Positions 1 to 6,774 are shown, numbered from the stretch's first letter. The stretch: 7,780 bases of DNA from an uncultured Chlorobiaceae bacterium (GCA_903917955.1 CAIXCO010000154.1:1-7780); one strand, 5' to 3'. The notes: generated by a model from the sequence alone, not told the origin. Numbers and translations are program-made.

Positions 1-1105
1 CTCGAGCTCACGCGTTGCCTGTGAAACGTTTGTTACAACCGGCCAGGTAATTGTCGGTGGCGAAGTCACGACCAAAGGAATTGTTGATATCCAGAAAATA
101 GCCCGCAAGGTTGTCAGCGAAATTGGCTACACCAAGGGCGAATACATGTTTGAAGCCAACTCATGCGGCGTGCTTTCAGCGCTTCACAGCCAGTCACCTG
201 ATATCAACCGTGGTGTTGACCGTAAAGAAGAGATTGCTGACGAGTTTGACCGTGTAGGAGCCGGCGACCAGGGAATGATGTTCGGTTATGCATGCACAGA
301 AACCCCCGAGCTGATGCCAGCCGCAATCCAGTTTGCCCAGCAGTTGGTCAAGAAACTTGCTGAAATCCGCAAAGAAGGCAAAATCATGACCTACCTCCGT
401 CCTGATGCAAAAAGCCAGGTGACCCTTGAATATGAAAATGAGAAAGTCGTCCGTGTTGACGCTGTTGTTGTTTCAACCCAGCATGATCCAGAACCGGAAG
501 ATGTGAGCGAAGCTGCATGGCAGGAAGTTATCAAGCATGACATTATTGAGCATGTCGTCAAAGTTGTCATTCCCGCCAATCTGATTGACGAAAATACCAA
601 GTTTCACATCAACCCAACCGGACGCTTTGTTATCGGTGGACCACACGGCGATACCGGCCTGACCGGACGCAAGATCATTGTTGATACTTACGGCGGTGCA
701 GCTCCCCACGGCGGTGGTGCATTCAGCGGCAAAGACCCTTCCAAGGTTGACCGCAGTGCAGCCTACGCAGCACGTCACGTTGCAAAGAACATTGTCGCAG
801 CGGGTCTGGCCGACAAATGCACCGTGCAGGTCTCTTACGCCATCGGTGTTGCACGTCCGGTGTCGATCTATATCAATACGCACGACACAGCAAAACATGG
901 CCTTAACGATGCCCAGATCCAGGAAAAAGCTGAAGTGATTTTCGATCTTCGTCCGGCAGCCATCATCAAACGCTTCAGCCTCGACAAACCACAGGGATGG
1001 AGCTATCAGCAGACCGCAGCCTACGGCCATTTTGGACGCGATATCTTCCCTTGGGAAAAAACTGAAGAGGTTGCAGAGCTGAAAAAAGCCCTCAATCTTG
1101 CCTGA
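1..1105 (+). CDS. metK: S-adenosylmethionine synthetase (methionine adenosyltransferase), 5'-truncated by window edge
   Basis: Makes S-adenosylmethionine (SAM) from ATP and methionine in the cytoplasm, releasing phosphate and pyrophosphate. The frame is open from base 2, so the first internal ATG (146) is not the real start; 367 residues are visible and about 35-40 N-terminal residues are missing, including the segment holding the HPDK ATP-binding motif. Visible signatures are RVACETF near the left edge, GAGDQG (257-274), TGRKIIVDTYGG, and the glycine-rich GGGAFSGKD loop (710-736) followed by PSKVDRSAAYAARHVAKN. The residues matching E. coli R244/K245, K265, K269 and D271 are all present. The C-terminal AAYGHFGRDIFPWEK is typical. 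AhcY follows after 35 bp on the same strand with no terminator between, so the two are probably one transcript. The upstream control region lies outside the window. Confidence 0.97.
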   Translation, partial: SSSRVACETFVTTGQVIVGGEVTTKGIVDIQKIARKVVSEIGYTKGEYMFEANSCGVLSALHSQSPDINRGVDRKEEIADEFDRVGAGDQGMMFGYACTETPELMPAAIQFAQQLVKKLAEIRKEGKIMTYLRPDAKSQVTLEYENEKVVRVDAVVVSTQHDPEPEDVSEAAWQEVIKHDIIEHVVKVVIPANLIDENTKFHINPTGRFVIGGPHGDTGLTGRKIIVDTYGGAAPHGGGAFSGKDPSKVDRSAAYAARHVAKNIVAAGLADKCTVQVSYAIGVARPVSIYINTHDTAKHGLNDAQIQEKAEVIFDLRPAAIIKRFSLDKPQGWSYQQTAAYGHFGRDIFPWEKTEEVAELKKALNLA

Positions 1106-1140
1106 GAAAATCGCAACACACATAAAAATTAGATGACACT

Positions 1141-2556
1141 ATGACAACAGTCTCAGAGGTGCTTGATTATAAAGTAGCGGATCTCTCCCTTGCAGAATGG
1201 GGACGCAAGGAAATTGAGGTCGCTGAAAAAGAGATGCCGGGCCTTATGGCCACCAGGCGCAAATATGCAGGAAAATACCCGCTGAAAGGTGCCCGTATTT
1301 CAGGTTCCCTGCACATGACCATCCAGACGGCTGTGCTGATCGAAACCCTTGTGGAGCTCGGAGCTGAGGTTCGTTGGGCAAGCTGCAACATCTTTTCAAC
1401 GCAGGATCATGCCGCCGCAGCCATCGCAGTAACCGGTGTCCCGGTCTTTGCATGGAAGGGCGAAACCCTTGAAGAGTACTGGTGGTGTACCCGCCAGATT
1501 CTTGAGTTTGAAGGCGGAAAAGGGCCGAACCTCATCGTCGATGATGGCGGTGATGCAACCCTGATGATCATTCTCGGATACAAAATCGAGAACAATCCTG
1601 AACTGCTCGAAAAAACTCCGGGAAATCTGGAAGAAAAGGCACTCTACCAGCAGTTCAAGGAGGTCTTTGAAGAGGACAACCAGCGCTGGCACAAGGTTGC
1701 TGCAGAGATGAAGGGTGTTTCGGAAGAGACCACCACTGGTGTTCACCGCCTCTACCAGATGATGGAAAAAGGCGAACTGCTCTTCCCTGCCATCAACGTC
1801 AACGACTCGGTCACCAAGTCCAAATTCGACAACCTCTATGGATGCCGTGAATCACTGGCTGACGGTATCAAGCGGGCAACCGATGTGATGGTTGCCGGTA
1901 AAGTGGTTGTGGTGCTCGGTTATGGCGATGTAGGCAAGGGCTCGGCCCGCTCAATGCGTGCTTACGGTGCCAGGGTAATTGTAACAGAAATTGACCCGAT
2001 CTGTGCGCTGCAAGCCGCAATGGAAGGCTATGAAGTATCCACCATGGATGAAGCCGTCAAAGAGGGAAACATTTTTGTGACCACGACCGGTAACAAGGAT
2101 GTTATCACCCTTGAGCATATCAGGCAGATGAAGGACGAAGCCATTGTCTGCAACATCGGCCACTTCGACAACGAGATCCAGGTCGAGCAGCTCTACGCCT
2201 ACGCAGGAGCAAAAAGGCTCAACATCAAGCCACAGGTCGACAAGTATACCTTTGAGAATGGCAACTGCATCTATCTGCTTGCAGAGGGACGCCTTGTCAA
2301 CCTTGGTTGCGCAACCGGACACCCTTCGTTTGTGATGAGCAACTCCTTCACCAACCAGACGCTCGCCCAGATTGAACTCTGGACAAAAGAGTATGAGGTT
2401 GGCGTCTACCGTCTGCCGAAAGAGCTTGATGAAGAGGTTGCAAGACTGCACCTTGAACAGCTCGGTGTAAAGCTCACCCGTCTTTCAGACGAGCAGGCTG
2501 CATACATCGGTGTTCCACTTGATGGGCCCTACAAACCAGAGCATTACCGCTATTGA
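1141..2556 (+). CDS. ahcY: Adenosylhomocysteinase (S-adenosylhomocysteine hydrolase)
   Basis: NAD-dependent cytosolic enzyme that reversibly splits S-adenosylhomocysteine (SAH) into adenosine and homocysteine, relieving product inhibition of SAM-dependent methyltransferases. It has 471 residues. The substrate domain carries SGSLHMT (H58), SCNIFSTQDHAAAAIA (81-96), the DDGGDAT acid (D135), EETTTGVHRL (E196) and NDSVTKSKFDNLYGC with K226, D230 and C235, matching the human catalytic residues D131, E156, K186, D190 and C195. The NAD loop GYGDVGKG is at 260-267, CNIGHFD near 337-343, and the family's C-terminal PYKPEHYRY is intact. It is about 40 residues longer than the human enzyme, from a helical insertion near 151-190 that is common in bacterial forms. 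The ATG at 1141 gives the expected N-terminus; no Shine-Dalgarno sequence is visible, consistent with translational coupling or a weak site downstream of metK. Confidence 0.98.
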   Translation: MTTVSEVLDYKVADLSLAEWGRKEIEVAEKEMPGLMATRRKYAGKYPLKGARISGSLHMTIQTAVLIETLVELGAEVRWASCNIFSTQDHAAAAIAVTGVPVFAWKGETLEEYWWCTRQILEFEGGKGPNLIVDDGGDATLMIILGYKIENNPELLEKTPGNLEEKALYQQFKEVFEEDNQRWHKVAAEMKGVSEETTTGVHRLYQMMEKGELLFPAINVNDSVTKSKFDNLYGCRESLADGIKRATDVMVAGKVVVVLGYGDVGKGSARSMRAYGARVIVTEIDPICALQAAMEGYEVSTMDEAVKEGNIFVTTTGNKDVITLEHIRQMKDEAIVCNIGHFDNEIQVEQLYAYAGAKRLNIKPQVDKYTFENGNCIYLLAEGRLVNLGCATGHPSFVMSNSFTNQTLAQIELWTKEYEVGVYRLPKELDEEVARLHLEQLGVKLTRLSDEQAAYIGVPLDGPYKPEHYRY

Positions 2557-2588
2557 ATTTTGTTGTGGCTTGAAAAATGACTGACAAC

Positions 2589-2623
2589 AAAAAAGGCAAC
2601 CTCTCTAAAAGGTTGCCTTTTTT
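2589..2623. terminator. Bidirectional intrinsic terminator between ahcY and tRNA-Gln
   Basis: A perfect 14-bp stem (2589-2602 paired with 2610-2623) encloses a 7-nt loop. The core is GGCAACCT/AGGTTGCC, flanked by six A on the left and six T on the right. Read on the plus strand it ends the metK-ahcY transcript 32 bp after the ahcY stop. Read on the minus strand the A run becomes a T run, so it also ends the tRNA-Gln transcript 5 nt beyond the tRNA 3' end. Confidence 0.9.
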
Positions 2624-2628
2624 GTTTG

Positions 2629-2700
2629 CTGGGGCGGCAGGATTCGAACCTGCGGATGTCGGCTCCAAAGGCCGATGCCTTACCACTTGGCGACGCCCCA
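2629..2700 (-). tRNA. tRNA-Gln (anticodon UUG)
   Basis: The 72-nt minus-strand sequence folds as a complete cloverleaf. The acceptor stem is TGGGGCG/CGCCCCA, the D arm contains GCCAAGTGGTAAGGC, the anticodon stem is TCGGC/GCCGA around loop CTTTGGA, and the T arm is GCAGG-TTCGAAT-CCTGC. The loop gives anticodon UUG (window 2666-2668) with the invariant U before it, so it reads CAA and, by wobble, CAG. The 5' U1 pairing with A72 and the discriminator G73 (position 2629) match tRNA-Gln identity as known in E. coli. The 3' CCA is not encoded: the bases after the discriminator are CAA, so CCA must be added by nucleotidyltransferase. No other tRNA is adjacent. Confidence 0.97.
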
Positions 2701-2714
2701 ATCATACGGTTCAC

Positions 2715-2743
2715 AATGTACGTATATTAACATAAAATCACAA
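2715..2743 (-). promoter_or_regulatory. Candidate sigma-70-type promoter for tRNA-Gln
   Basis: On the minus strand, TTGTGA (2738-2743) and TACATT (2715-2720) are separated by exactly 17 nt, each matching four of six consensus bases. Transcription would begin roughly 7 nt downstream and leave a leader of under 10 nt before the tRNA. The spacer is AT-rich. This is a weak-consensus match supported mainly by position; an overlapping AT-rich hexamer could be the real -10. Confidence 0.35.
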
Positions 2744-2772
2744 GAGGTTACCTTAATCTTGTTGCAAGAAAA

Positions 2773-2806
2773 GGGAAGGCACAAGGCCAGCCCCTACGGG
2801 CAGGGG
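2773..2806. repeat. Imperfect palindrome, possible remnant of a dispersed repeat (REP-like)
   Basis: Positions 2773-2780 (GGGAAGGC) can pair with 2786-2793 (GCCAGCCC) around loop ACAAG, with two central mismatches. A second overlapping pairing, CCCC (2791-2794) with GGGG (2803-2806), follows. This GC-rich block sits in an otherwise AT-rich spacer upstream of trpF. It resembles short intergenic palindromes of the GGGCAGGC-loop-GCCTGCCC type found in many bacterial genomes. Only one copy lies in the window, so calling it a repeat is inference. Confidence 0.35.
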
Positions 2807-2871
2807 TAAAGATGAGGTTTGAACATTTATCTGTATATTTTTCGGCATCGAAAACGGAATTCTATTTGACA

Positions 2872-3519
2872 ATGACAAAAATCAAAATCTGTGGCATAAC
2901 GCGGCTGGAAGATGCCCTGGAGGCGTGCCGGGCAGGAGCTGATGCGCTTGGCTTTAATTTCAGCAACGCGAGCCGGCGAAACATAACTCCTGAGCGAGCC
3001 CGGGAGATTATCGAAAAACTGCCGCCGTTTGTTCTGTCGGCAGGCATCTTTGTTGATCACTCCCCCGAAGAGATCAATGCAATTTGCCGCTTCTGCAAGC
3101 TTCAGACCGCACAACTGCACAGCGAGAACTACAGCCCGGAGCAGGCACAATCAATCACCGAAGCAAGGGTGATCAAGGTCTTTCGGCCTGAAGAAAATTT
3201 TGCGGTGGAGGAGGTTTTTGCGTTTGCAAAAAAAAGCGGAGTCAATGCGTTCCTCTTTGATGCGTACCGGGCCGATATGGCGGGCGGAACAGGAGAGAGC
3301 ATTACACTCTCTCTCGCCGCACGTATCTTCCGTGAACTCGGCGACTCCTGTTATGCTATACTGGCCGGAGGGTTGACTGCCACCAATGTTGGCGAAGCAA
3401 TCCGCCATATCCAACCCTACGGCGTCGATACTGCAAGCGGAGTCGAAAGCGAAGCTGGTATCAAAGATAGCTTAAAAATGAGATCATTTACCAAAGCCGC
3501 ACGCGAAGCGCTCTGTTGA
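2872..3519 (+). CDS. trpF: Phosphoribosylanthranilate isomerase
   Basis: Catalyses the Amadori rearrangement of N-(5-phosphoribosyl)anthranilate to CdRP, the third step from chorismate to tryptophan. It is a single-domain cytosolic beta/alpha barrel of 215 residues, the usual size. Strand 1 is KIKICGITR with catalytic Cys7, R36 lies in SRRNI, the catalytic acid is D130 in FLFDAYRADMAGGTGES, and the phosphate-binding loops are LAGGL (164-168) and SGVES (189-193). The frame is open to an ATG at 2812, but its extra 20 residues lie outside the barrel, so the ATG at 2872 is chosen because it puts the family's first strand at the N-terminus. The Shine-Dalgarno match is weak (GGAA about 12 nt upstream). 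The usual LHG(D/E)E segment reads LHSEN, and the late GKKD motif reads GIKD. No other trp genes are nearby, and it converges on the hydrolase gene. Confidence 0.93.
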   Translation: MTKIKICGITRLEDALEACRAGADALGFNFSNASRRNITPERAREIIEKLPPFVLSAGIFVDHSPEEINAICRFCKLQTAQLHSENYSPEQAQSITEARVIKVFRPEENFAVEEVFAFAKKSGVNAFLFDAYRADMAGGTGESITLSLAARIFRELGDSCYAILAGGLTATNVGEAIRHIQPYGVDTASGVESEAGIKDSLKMRSFTKAAREALC

Positions 3520-3531
3520 CCTCAACAACCT

Positions 3532-4494
3532 TCAACGGCCTGCAACGGTTGCAAGATGCCCAAGAATAAGCTCTGAGGCTCTGTCAGGCAACTCAACGGT
3601 GATCAGGTGCCCGCATTTAGGTATTTCAACATAGCGACCCTTGCCGGTCAGCTCAACCAGTTTTTTAGTATTCTTGCAGGTCATGATTGCATCTCCCGCA
3701 CCTGCCACAAAAAGAAGAGAGGCATCAACCGCCCTGACCATGTCAGGCACTGAGCCTGTTACCTCATAAGAGGTTATCTGAAGGGTTGTCTGTTCAATGG
3801 CATCCGGGGCACAAAGCCCGAGGCTCCTGAACGCTATAAGAATATCATGATGCGGAACCGGATTCTTGGCCAGCACAAGCCGGGCATAGACGTAGGCAGG
3901 GAACCACCAGGTCAGTTTTCGTAACATATTATTGAAAACGAACGGAATGATACTCGACGAAACTGCTTTGATAAAGGGATTGTTCGGCAACATGCCAAAA
4001 TTAAAAAAAGTCATCGACCGAATAAGGCCGGGATTGGAACGAGCATAATCGAGCGCCACGAACGGCCCGAAAGAAAATGCGGCTATATGAAATCCTTTAA
4101 GCCCAAGCTTGCTGACAAGCTCACGCAGGTCATGCGCAAAAAAATCGATGTGGTAGTGGTTCTTGGGATCGTTATCCGACCATCCATGCCCGCGCATGTC
4201 GTAGGATATGGTCCGTACCCCTTTGCGGTTGAGATTGTTGACCACATGATGCCACCACATCCACCAGCAGTCCCAGCCGTGAATAAGCACAACCGTCTCT
4301 TTGGCATCTTTGGGGCCTGAATCGTGATAATGATGAACAATACCGTTCAGCTCTATAAAGCAACTCTTCTCCATTAACGAAAGCTCGTAGGTTGCGCGTT
4401 TAGCTGCAGCCACATCCTGCGATGCCTGCAGAGTGAGCTGCTCCTGCCGGTAAGTGGTAAATTTGCTTGTCGGGAGTGACGCTTGTTGTGCCAT
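3532..4494 (-). CDS. Alpha/beta-fold hydrolase of unknown substrate
   Basis: A 320-residue alpha/beta hydrolase. The oxyanion-region motif HGW is at 72-74, followed by a tryptophan-rich stretch (DCWWMWWHH). SYDMRGHGWSD follows the next strand. The nucleophile elbow is A-F-S-F-G with Ser141, so the usual first glycine is alanine. The likely acid is D268 (GAGDAIMT) and the histidine H296 (CGHLITVE). A cap domain of roughly 100 residues (about 165-265) separates elbow and acid. No clear signal peptide or membrane helix is seen, and the N-terminal 45 residues are polar. The ATG at 4494 is preferred; a TTG at 4533 would add 13 residues, and an internal ATG at 4374 would still keep the fold. None has a good Shine-Dalgarno sequence. 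It lies 67 bp downstream of the antiporter gene without an evident terminator between, so co-transcription is possible. The fold is certain; the reaction (esterase, lipase, haloperoxidase-like or C-C hydrolase) cannot be told. Confidence 0.85.
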   Translation of the reverse strand: MAQQASLPTSKFTTYRQEQLTLQASQDVAAAKRATYELSLMEKSCFIELNGIVHHYHDSGPKDAKETVVLIHGWDCWWMWWHHVVNNLNRKGVRTISYDMRGHGWSDNDPKNHYHIDFFAHDLRELVSKLGLKGFHIAAFSFGPFVALDYARSNPGLIRSMTFFNFGMLPNNPFIKAVSSSIIPFVFNNMLRKLTWWFPAYVYARLVLAKNPVPHHDILIAFRSLGLCAPDAIEQTTLQITSYEVTGSVPDMVRAVDASLLFVAGAGDAIMTCKNTKKLVELTGKGRYVEIPKCGHLITVELPDRASELILGHLATVAGR

Positions 4495-4561
4495 AAGATG
4501 AAGCTGCTTATGATGAGTGAAGATATGACACAATATAATCTATAAATGAAGAAAAAATGAT

Positions 4562-6310
4562 TTATGAAACTGGAGAAGTGAGGAAAATCTTTTCACATTC
4601 ACGCCGAATAATTTCCTGCTGTTGAAGAATCAGTTCCGGATCAACCGTAAAGTGGTTCAGAAGCTGTGAAAAAATCTGGATAGAAGTTTCAAATTTTTCG
4701 GTAACCACCACATCGGCACCAGCATGGTAAAGCTCCGCCACATCATCAAGCGTTCTTGCCCTGACGATAATGAACGCTTTTTTATTGATTTCACGAATCA
4801 CCGCAATACTTTTTCGGATTGCCGTAGCGTCTGAAATACCAAGAACCAGCGCACGGGCATGATCCATTCCTGCACGAATCAATGCTTTTTTTTCTGTACA
4901 GTCACCATAATAAATCGGCTCCCCCCTTCTTCTCATAACCTTGACTGTTTCCCGATCAATCTCAAGCACGCAATAGGAGATATTGGTGGCATGAAGCACT
5001 GCCGCCACATTCTGGCCATTTATTCCAAAACCGATAATTCCTGCATGAATCTCTCCGGCACAGATAATGGTACTGTCAGGCGGACGCACGGCAGAGGAGG
5101 AAGAGTCCCTTGAAACAAGAGGAATAAAGCCGAGTGCTGGCACCACCTGATCAGCAATTTTCGGCGCAATGGCTATCATGGCTGGAGTGACAATCATGGT
5201 GACAACGATGATGACAAGCATGGCCTGAAAAACCTCATGATTGATAACACTGTTCTTCAAGCCGCTCTCTGCCAGCACAAAAGAGAACTCCCCGATCTGT
5301 GCCAGCGCCATACCGGCCATCATGCTGACGCGAAGAGAGTTACCGAGAGCGAGAGAGACCCCTGCAACCAGCAGCCCTTTCACAAGCAGCACGACAAGGG
5401 CGATGGAGACAAAGAGAGGCAGGTTGATCATCTTGACGTCAAGCATAAGTCCGACAGAGATAAAAAAAATGCTGCTGAACACCTCTCGAAAGGGATCAAT
5501 GGTCATACTTATCTGATGACTTTCGTCGGTACTCGCAATCACCATGCCAGCAACAAATGAACCGAGAGCAAGCGACAAGCCGACCAGTGAGGTCAGATAA
5601 GCCGCACCGAAACAGATTACCAGTGCCCCGATAACCAGCACCTCTCTGGCATGAAGAGAGGCAATAAGACGAACTATTTTCGGCATAAGCAGCCTGAAAC
5701 CGAAAAAAATGACCGTAGCAAAGAGCACGATAAGGCCAATTTTTTTACCCACCATTGCGAAGGAGGGGGCGGCATCGGGATTTAAAAAATTGATACCGAT
5801 CATCAGGGGAACAATCGCAATATCCTGAAAAATCAAAATCCCCAAAGCAAATCGACCATGCTGCAGCGTCAGCTCATCACGGTCAGCCAGAATTTTCAGA
5901 CATATTGCCGTACTGCTGACTGAAAAGGTAAATCCAAGAAACACTGCGGAAGAAAGGGTTATGGCGTTCCCTATGGCGAGCATGAAAGCGTAAGAGAGAA
6001 AACTAATGGCAAAACCAGTAAGAAGAAGCTGGACAACACCGCCAACCAGCACAATTTTTTTCAGTTTTTTGAGATCATCGAGCGAAAACTCAAGGCCGAT
6101 CGTAAACAACAGGAGAACGACACCAAGCTCGGCAAGCGTAGAAATCATTTTTTGATCGTAGACTGCGCCAATACCTGACGGGCCAAAAAGAATCCCCGTA
6201 AAAATCAGCCCGATAACAGGCGGAATCTTCAACCGCTGGAAAACCAGAATAATAGCGACAGCCAACGCACCAATCAGCACCAGTTGACCGAGAAAATCAA
6301 ATTCATGCAT
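4562..6310 (-). CDS. Kef-type monovalent cation:proton antiporter with C-terminal RCK/TrkA-N domain (CPA2 family)
   Basis: An inner-membrane protein of 582 residues, expected to exchange K+ (or Na+) for H+. Residues about 6-385 form the multi-helix sodium/hydrogen exchanger domain. LKIPPVIGLIFTGILFGPSG (28-47) is the typical first re-entrant region, and GILIFQDIAIVPLM contains the conserved QD pair (Q162, D163) of this family. A hydrophilic linker (400-415) leads to an RCK_N nucleotide-binding domain with GFGINGQNVA (427-436), E450 at the end of the second strand and YYGDCTEKKAL near 467-477. There is no RCK_C domain, only a short charged tail. The start is fixed by GAGGG 9 nt upstream of the ATG. 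KefB and KefC of E. coli are glutathione-gated, but the acidic KefC loop is only loosely matched here (SDES-like TDESHQISMTIDPF), so no specific Kef symbol is given. Confidence 0.93.
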   Translation of the reverse strand: MHEFDFLGQLVLIGALAVAIILVFQRLKIPPVIGLIFTGILFGPSGIGAVYDQKMISTLAELGVVLLLFTIGLEFSLDDLKKLKKIVLVGGVVQLLLTGFAISFLSYAFMLAIGNAITLSSAVFLGFTFSVSSTAICLKILADRDELTLQHGRFALGILIFQDIAIVPLMIGINFLNPDAAPSFAMVGKKIGLIVLFATVIFFGFRLLMPKIVRLIASLHAREVLVIGALVICFGAAYLTSLVGLSLALGSFVAGMVIASTDESHQISMTIDPFREVFSSIFFISVGLMLDVKMINLPLFVSIALVVLLVKGLLVAGVSLALGNSLRVSMMAGMALAQIGEFSFVLAESGLKNSVINHEVFQAMLVIIVVTMIVTPAMIAIAPKIADQVVPALGFIPLVSRDSSSSAVRPPDSTIICAGEIHAGIIGFGINGQNVAAVLHATNISYCVLEIDRETVKVMRRRGEPIYYGDCTEKKALIRAGMDHARALVLGISDATAIRKSIAVIREINKKAFIIVRARTLDDVAELYHAGADVVVTEKFETSIQIFSQLLNHFTVDPELILQQQEIIRRECEKIFLTSPVS

Positions 6311-6319
6311 AGAGAGAGT

Positions 6320-6324
6320 CCCTC
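6320..6324 (-). promoter_or_regulatory. Ribosome binding site of the antiporter gene
   Basis: GAGGG on the minus strand ends 9 nt before the ATG at 6310. It is the clearest Shine-Dalgarno match in the window and confirms the antiporter start. Confidence 0.75.
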
Positions 6325-6362
6325 AACGGGAGAAAAGCGGCTTTCAAAAGATATATTTCCTT

Positions 6363-6390
6363 ATTGTATCTTTATCTATGCAGAAATCAA
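6363..6390 (-). promoter_or_regulatory. Candidate promoter of the antiporter gene in the divergent spacer
   Basis: On the minus strand, TTGATT (6385-6390) and TACAAT (6363-6368) are 16 nt apart; the -10 matches five of six consensus bases and the -35 four of six. The start point would fall near 6356, giving a 5' leader of about 45 nt that carries the GAGGG site. The -35 lies within the first codons of the divergent membrane-protein gene, so the two genes may share or compete for this region. No clear plus-strand promoter was recognised. Confidence 0.4.
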
Positions 6391-6758
6391 AACATGATAC
6401 AATTTCCACCCGGCTTTTTTTAAACGGGAATTTTTTCAAAAACAAGGCAACCCTCTTCACCCTCATGCCCGTACAGGTCGTCTACATTACAGCAGCACTT
6501 CTTTTGCTTGCCACCCTGCCCCTGCCTCTGCCCACCGACTTTTTCGAGCTGCTAAAAATCGTGGCCGCAGGAACCTTTGCATGGGGAGCCTACCAAAACT
6601 TTCAGCGTAAACTCTTTTTACTCCCTCTGGCATACACCATGCTGGCCATACTCTACAACCCGGTCATGGAAATTAACCTTGCAAAAGAGATTACAATAGC
6701 GCTTGACCTTGTTGCCGCAACACTCCTGCTCTCAACAAAACAGCATATCGCCCAATAA
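6378..6758 (+). CDS. Small four-helix membrane protein, DUF6804-like
   Basis: A 126-residue integral membrane protein with four hydrophobic helices at about 32-49, 55-72, 79-93 and 103-119. The order LPLPTDFFELLKIV, then AWGAYQNF, then LAILYNPVMEINLAKE, then a final helix beginning ALDLVAATLLL recalls the small uncharacterised membrane family DUF6804; this comes from memory, not a search. No function is known. The first 30 residues are polar and basic and could be extra: a second ATG at 6465 (Met30) starts just before the first helix. Neither start has a Shine-Dalgarno sequence. If 6378 is used, the leader is very short and the gene may be nearly leaderless. It is transcribed divergently from the antiporter and convergently to rubrerythrin, so it is likely a single-gene unit. 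Its stop codon lies in the loop of a terminator-like hairpin. Confidence 0.75.
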   Translation: MQKSKHDTISTRLFLNGNFFKNKATLFTLMPVQVVYITAALLLLATLPLPLPTDFFELLKIVAAGTFAWGAYQNFQRKLFLLPLAYTMLAILYNPVMEINLAKEITIALDLVAATLLLSTKQHIAQ

Positions 6759-6774
6759 GTTACGATATGCTGTT
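6739..6774. terminator. Hairpin between convergent membrane-protein and rubrerythrin genes, probable terminator
   Basis: A perfect 12-bp stem, AACAGCATATCG (6739-6750) with CGATATGCTGTT (6763-6774), surrounds a 12-nt loop containing the TAA stop of the upstream plus-strand gene. On the minus strand the stem is followed by TTTTGTTG, a modest T tract, so it best fits ending the rubrerythrin transcript. On the plus strand the following bases are only GTATGC, so termination there is less certain. A second small hairpin, GTATG-CTT-CATAC (6775-6787), lies directly against it. Confidence 0.6.

Noticed and set aside
1..15. Run of overlapping restriction sites (XhoI, SacI, MluI) at the left edge, like a cloning polylinker
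   Set aside because: The bases translate in the metK frame as SSSRVA, continuing into the conserved RVACETF, so this is natural coding sequence.
473..1123. 216-residue open frame on the minus strand opposite metK
   Set aside because: It is antisense to a strongly conserved gene and its protein, rich in Cys, Val and Phe, resembles no family.
1951..2451. 166-residue minus-strand open frame opposite ahcY
   Set aside because: It is a shadow of the conserved ahcY coding frame, with no motif of its own.
3515..3550. Short inverted and direct repeats (GTTGA/TCAAC, CAACGG twice) in the trpF-hydrolase junction
   Set aside because: The loop is too tight or the stems too short, and there is no T tract on either strand, so a terminator is not supported.
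4498..4561. TATATT-like -10 and T run between the antiporter and hydrolase genes
   Set aside because: No -35 partner at normal spacing and no hairpin, so neither a promoter nor a terminator can be supported.
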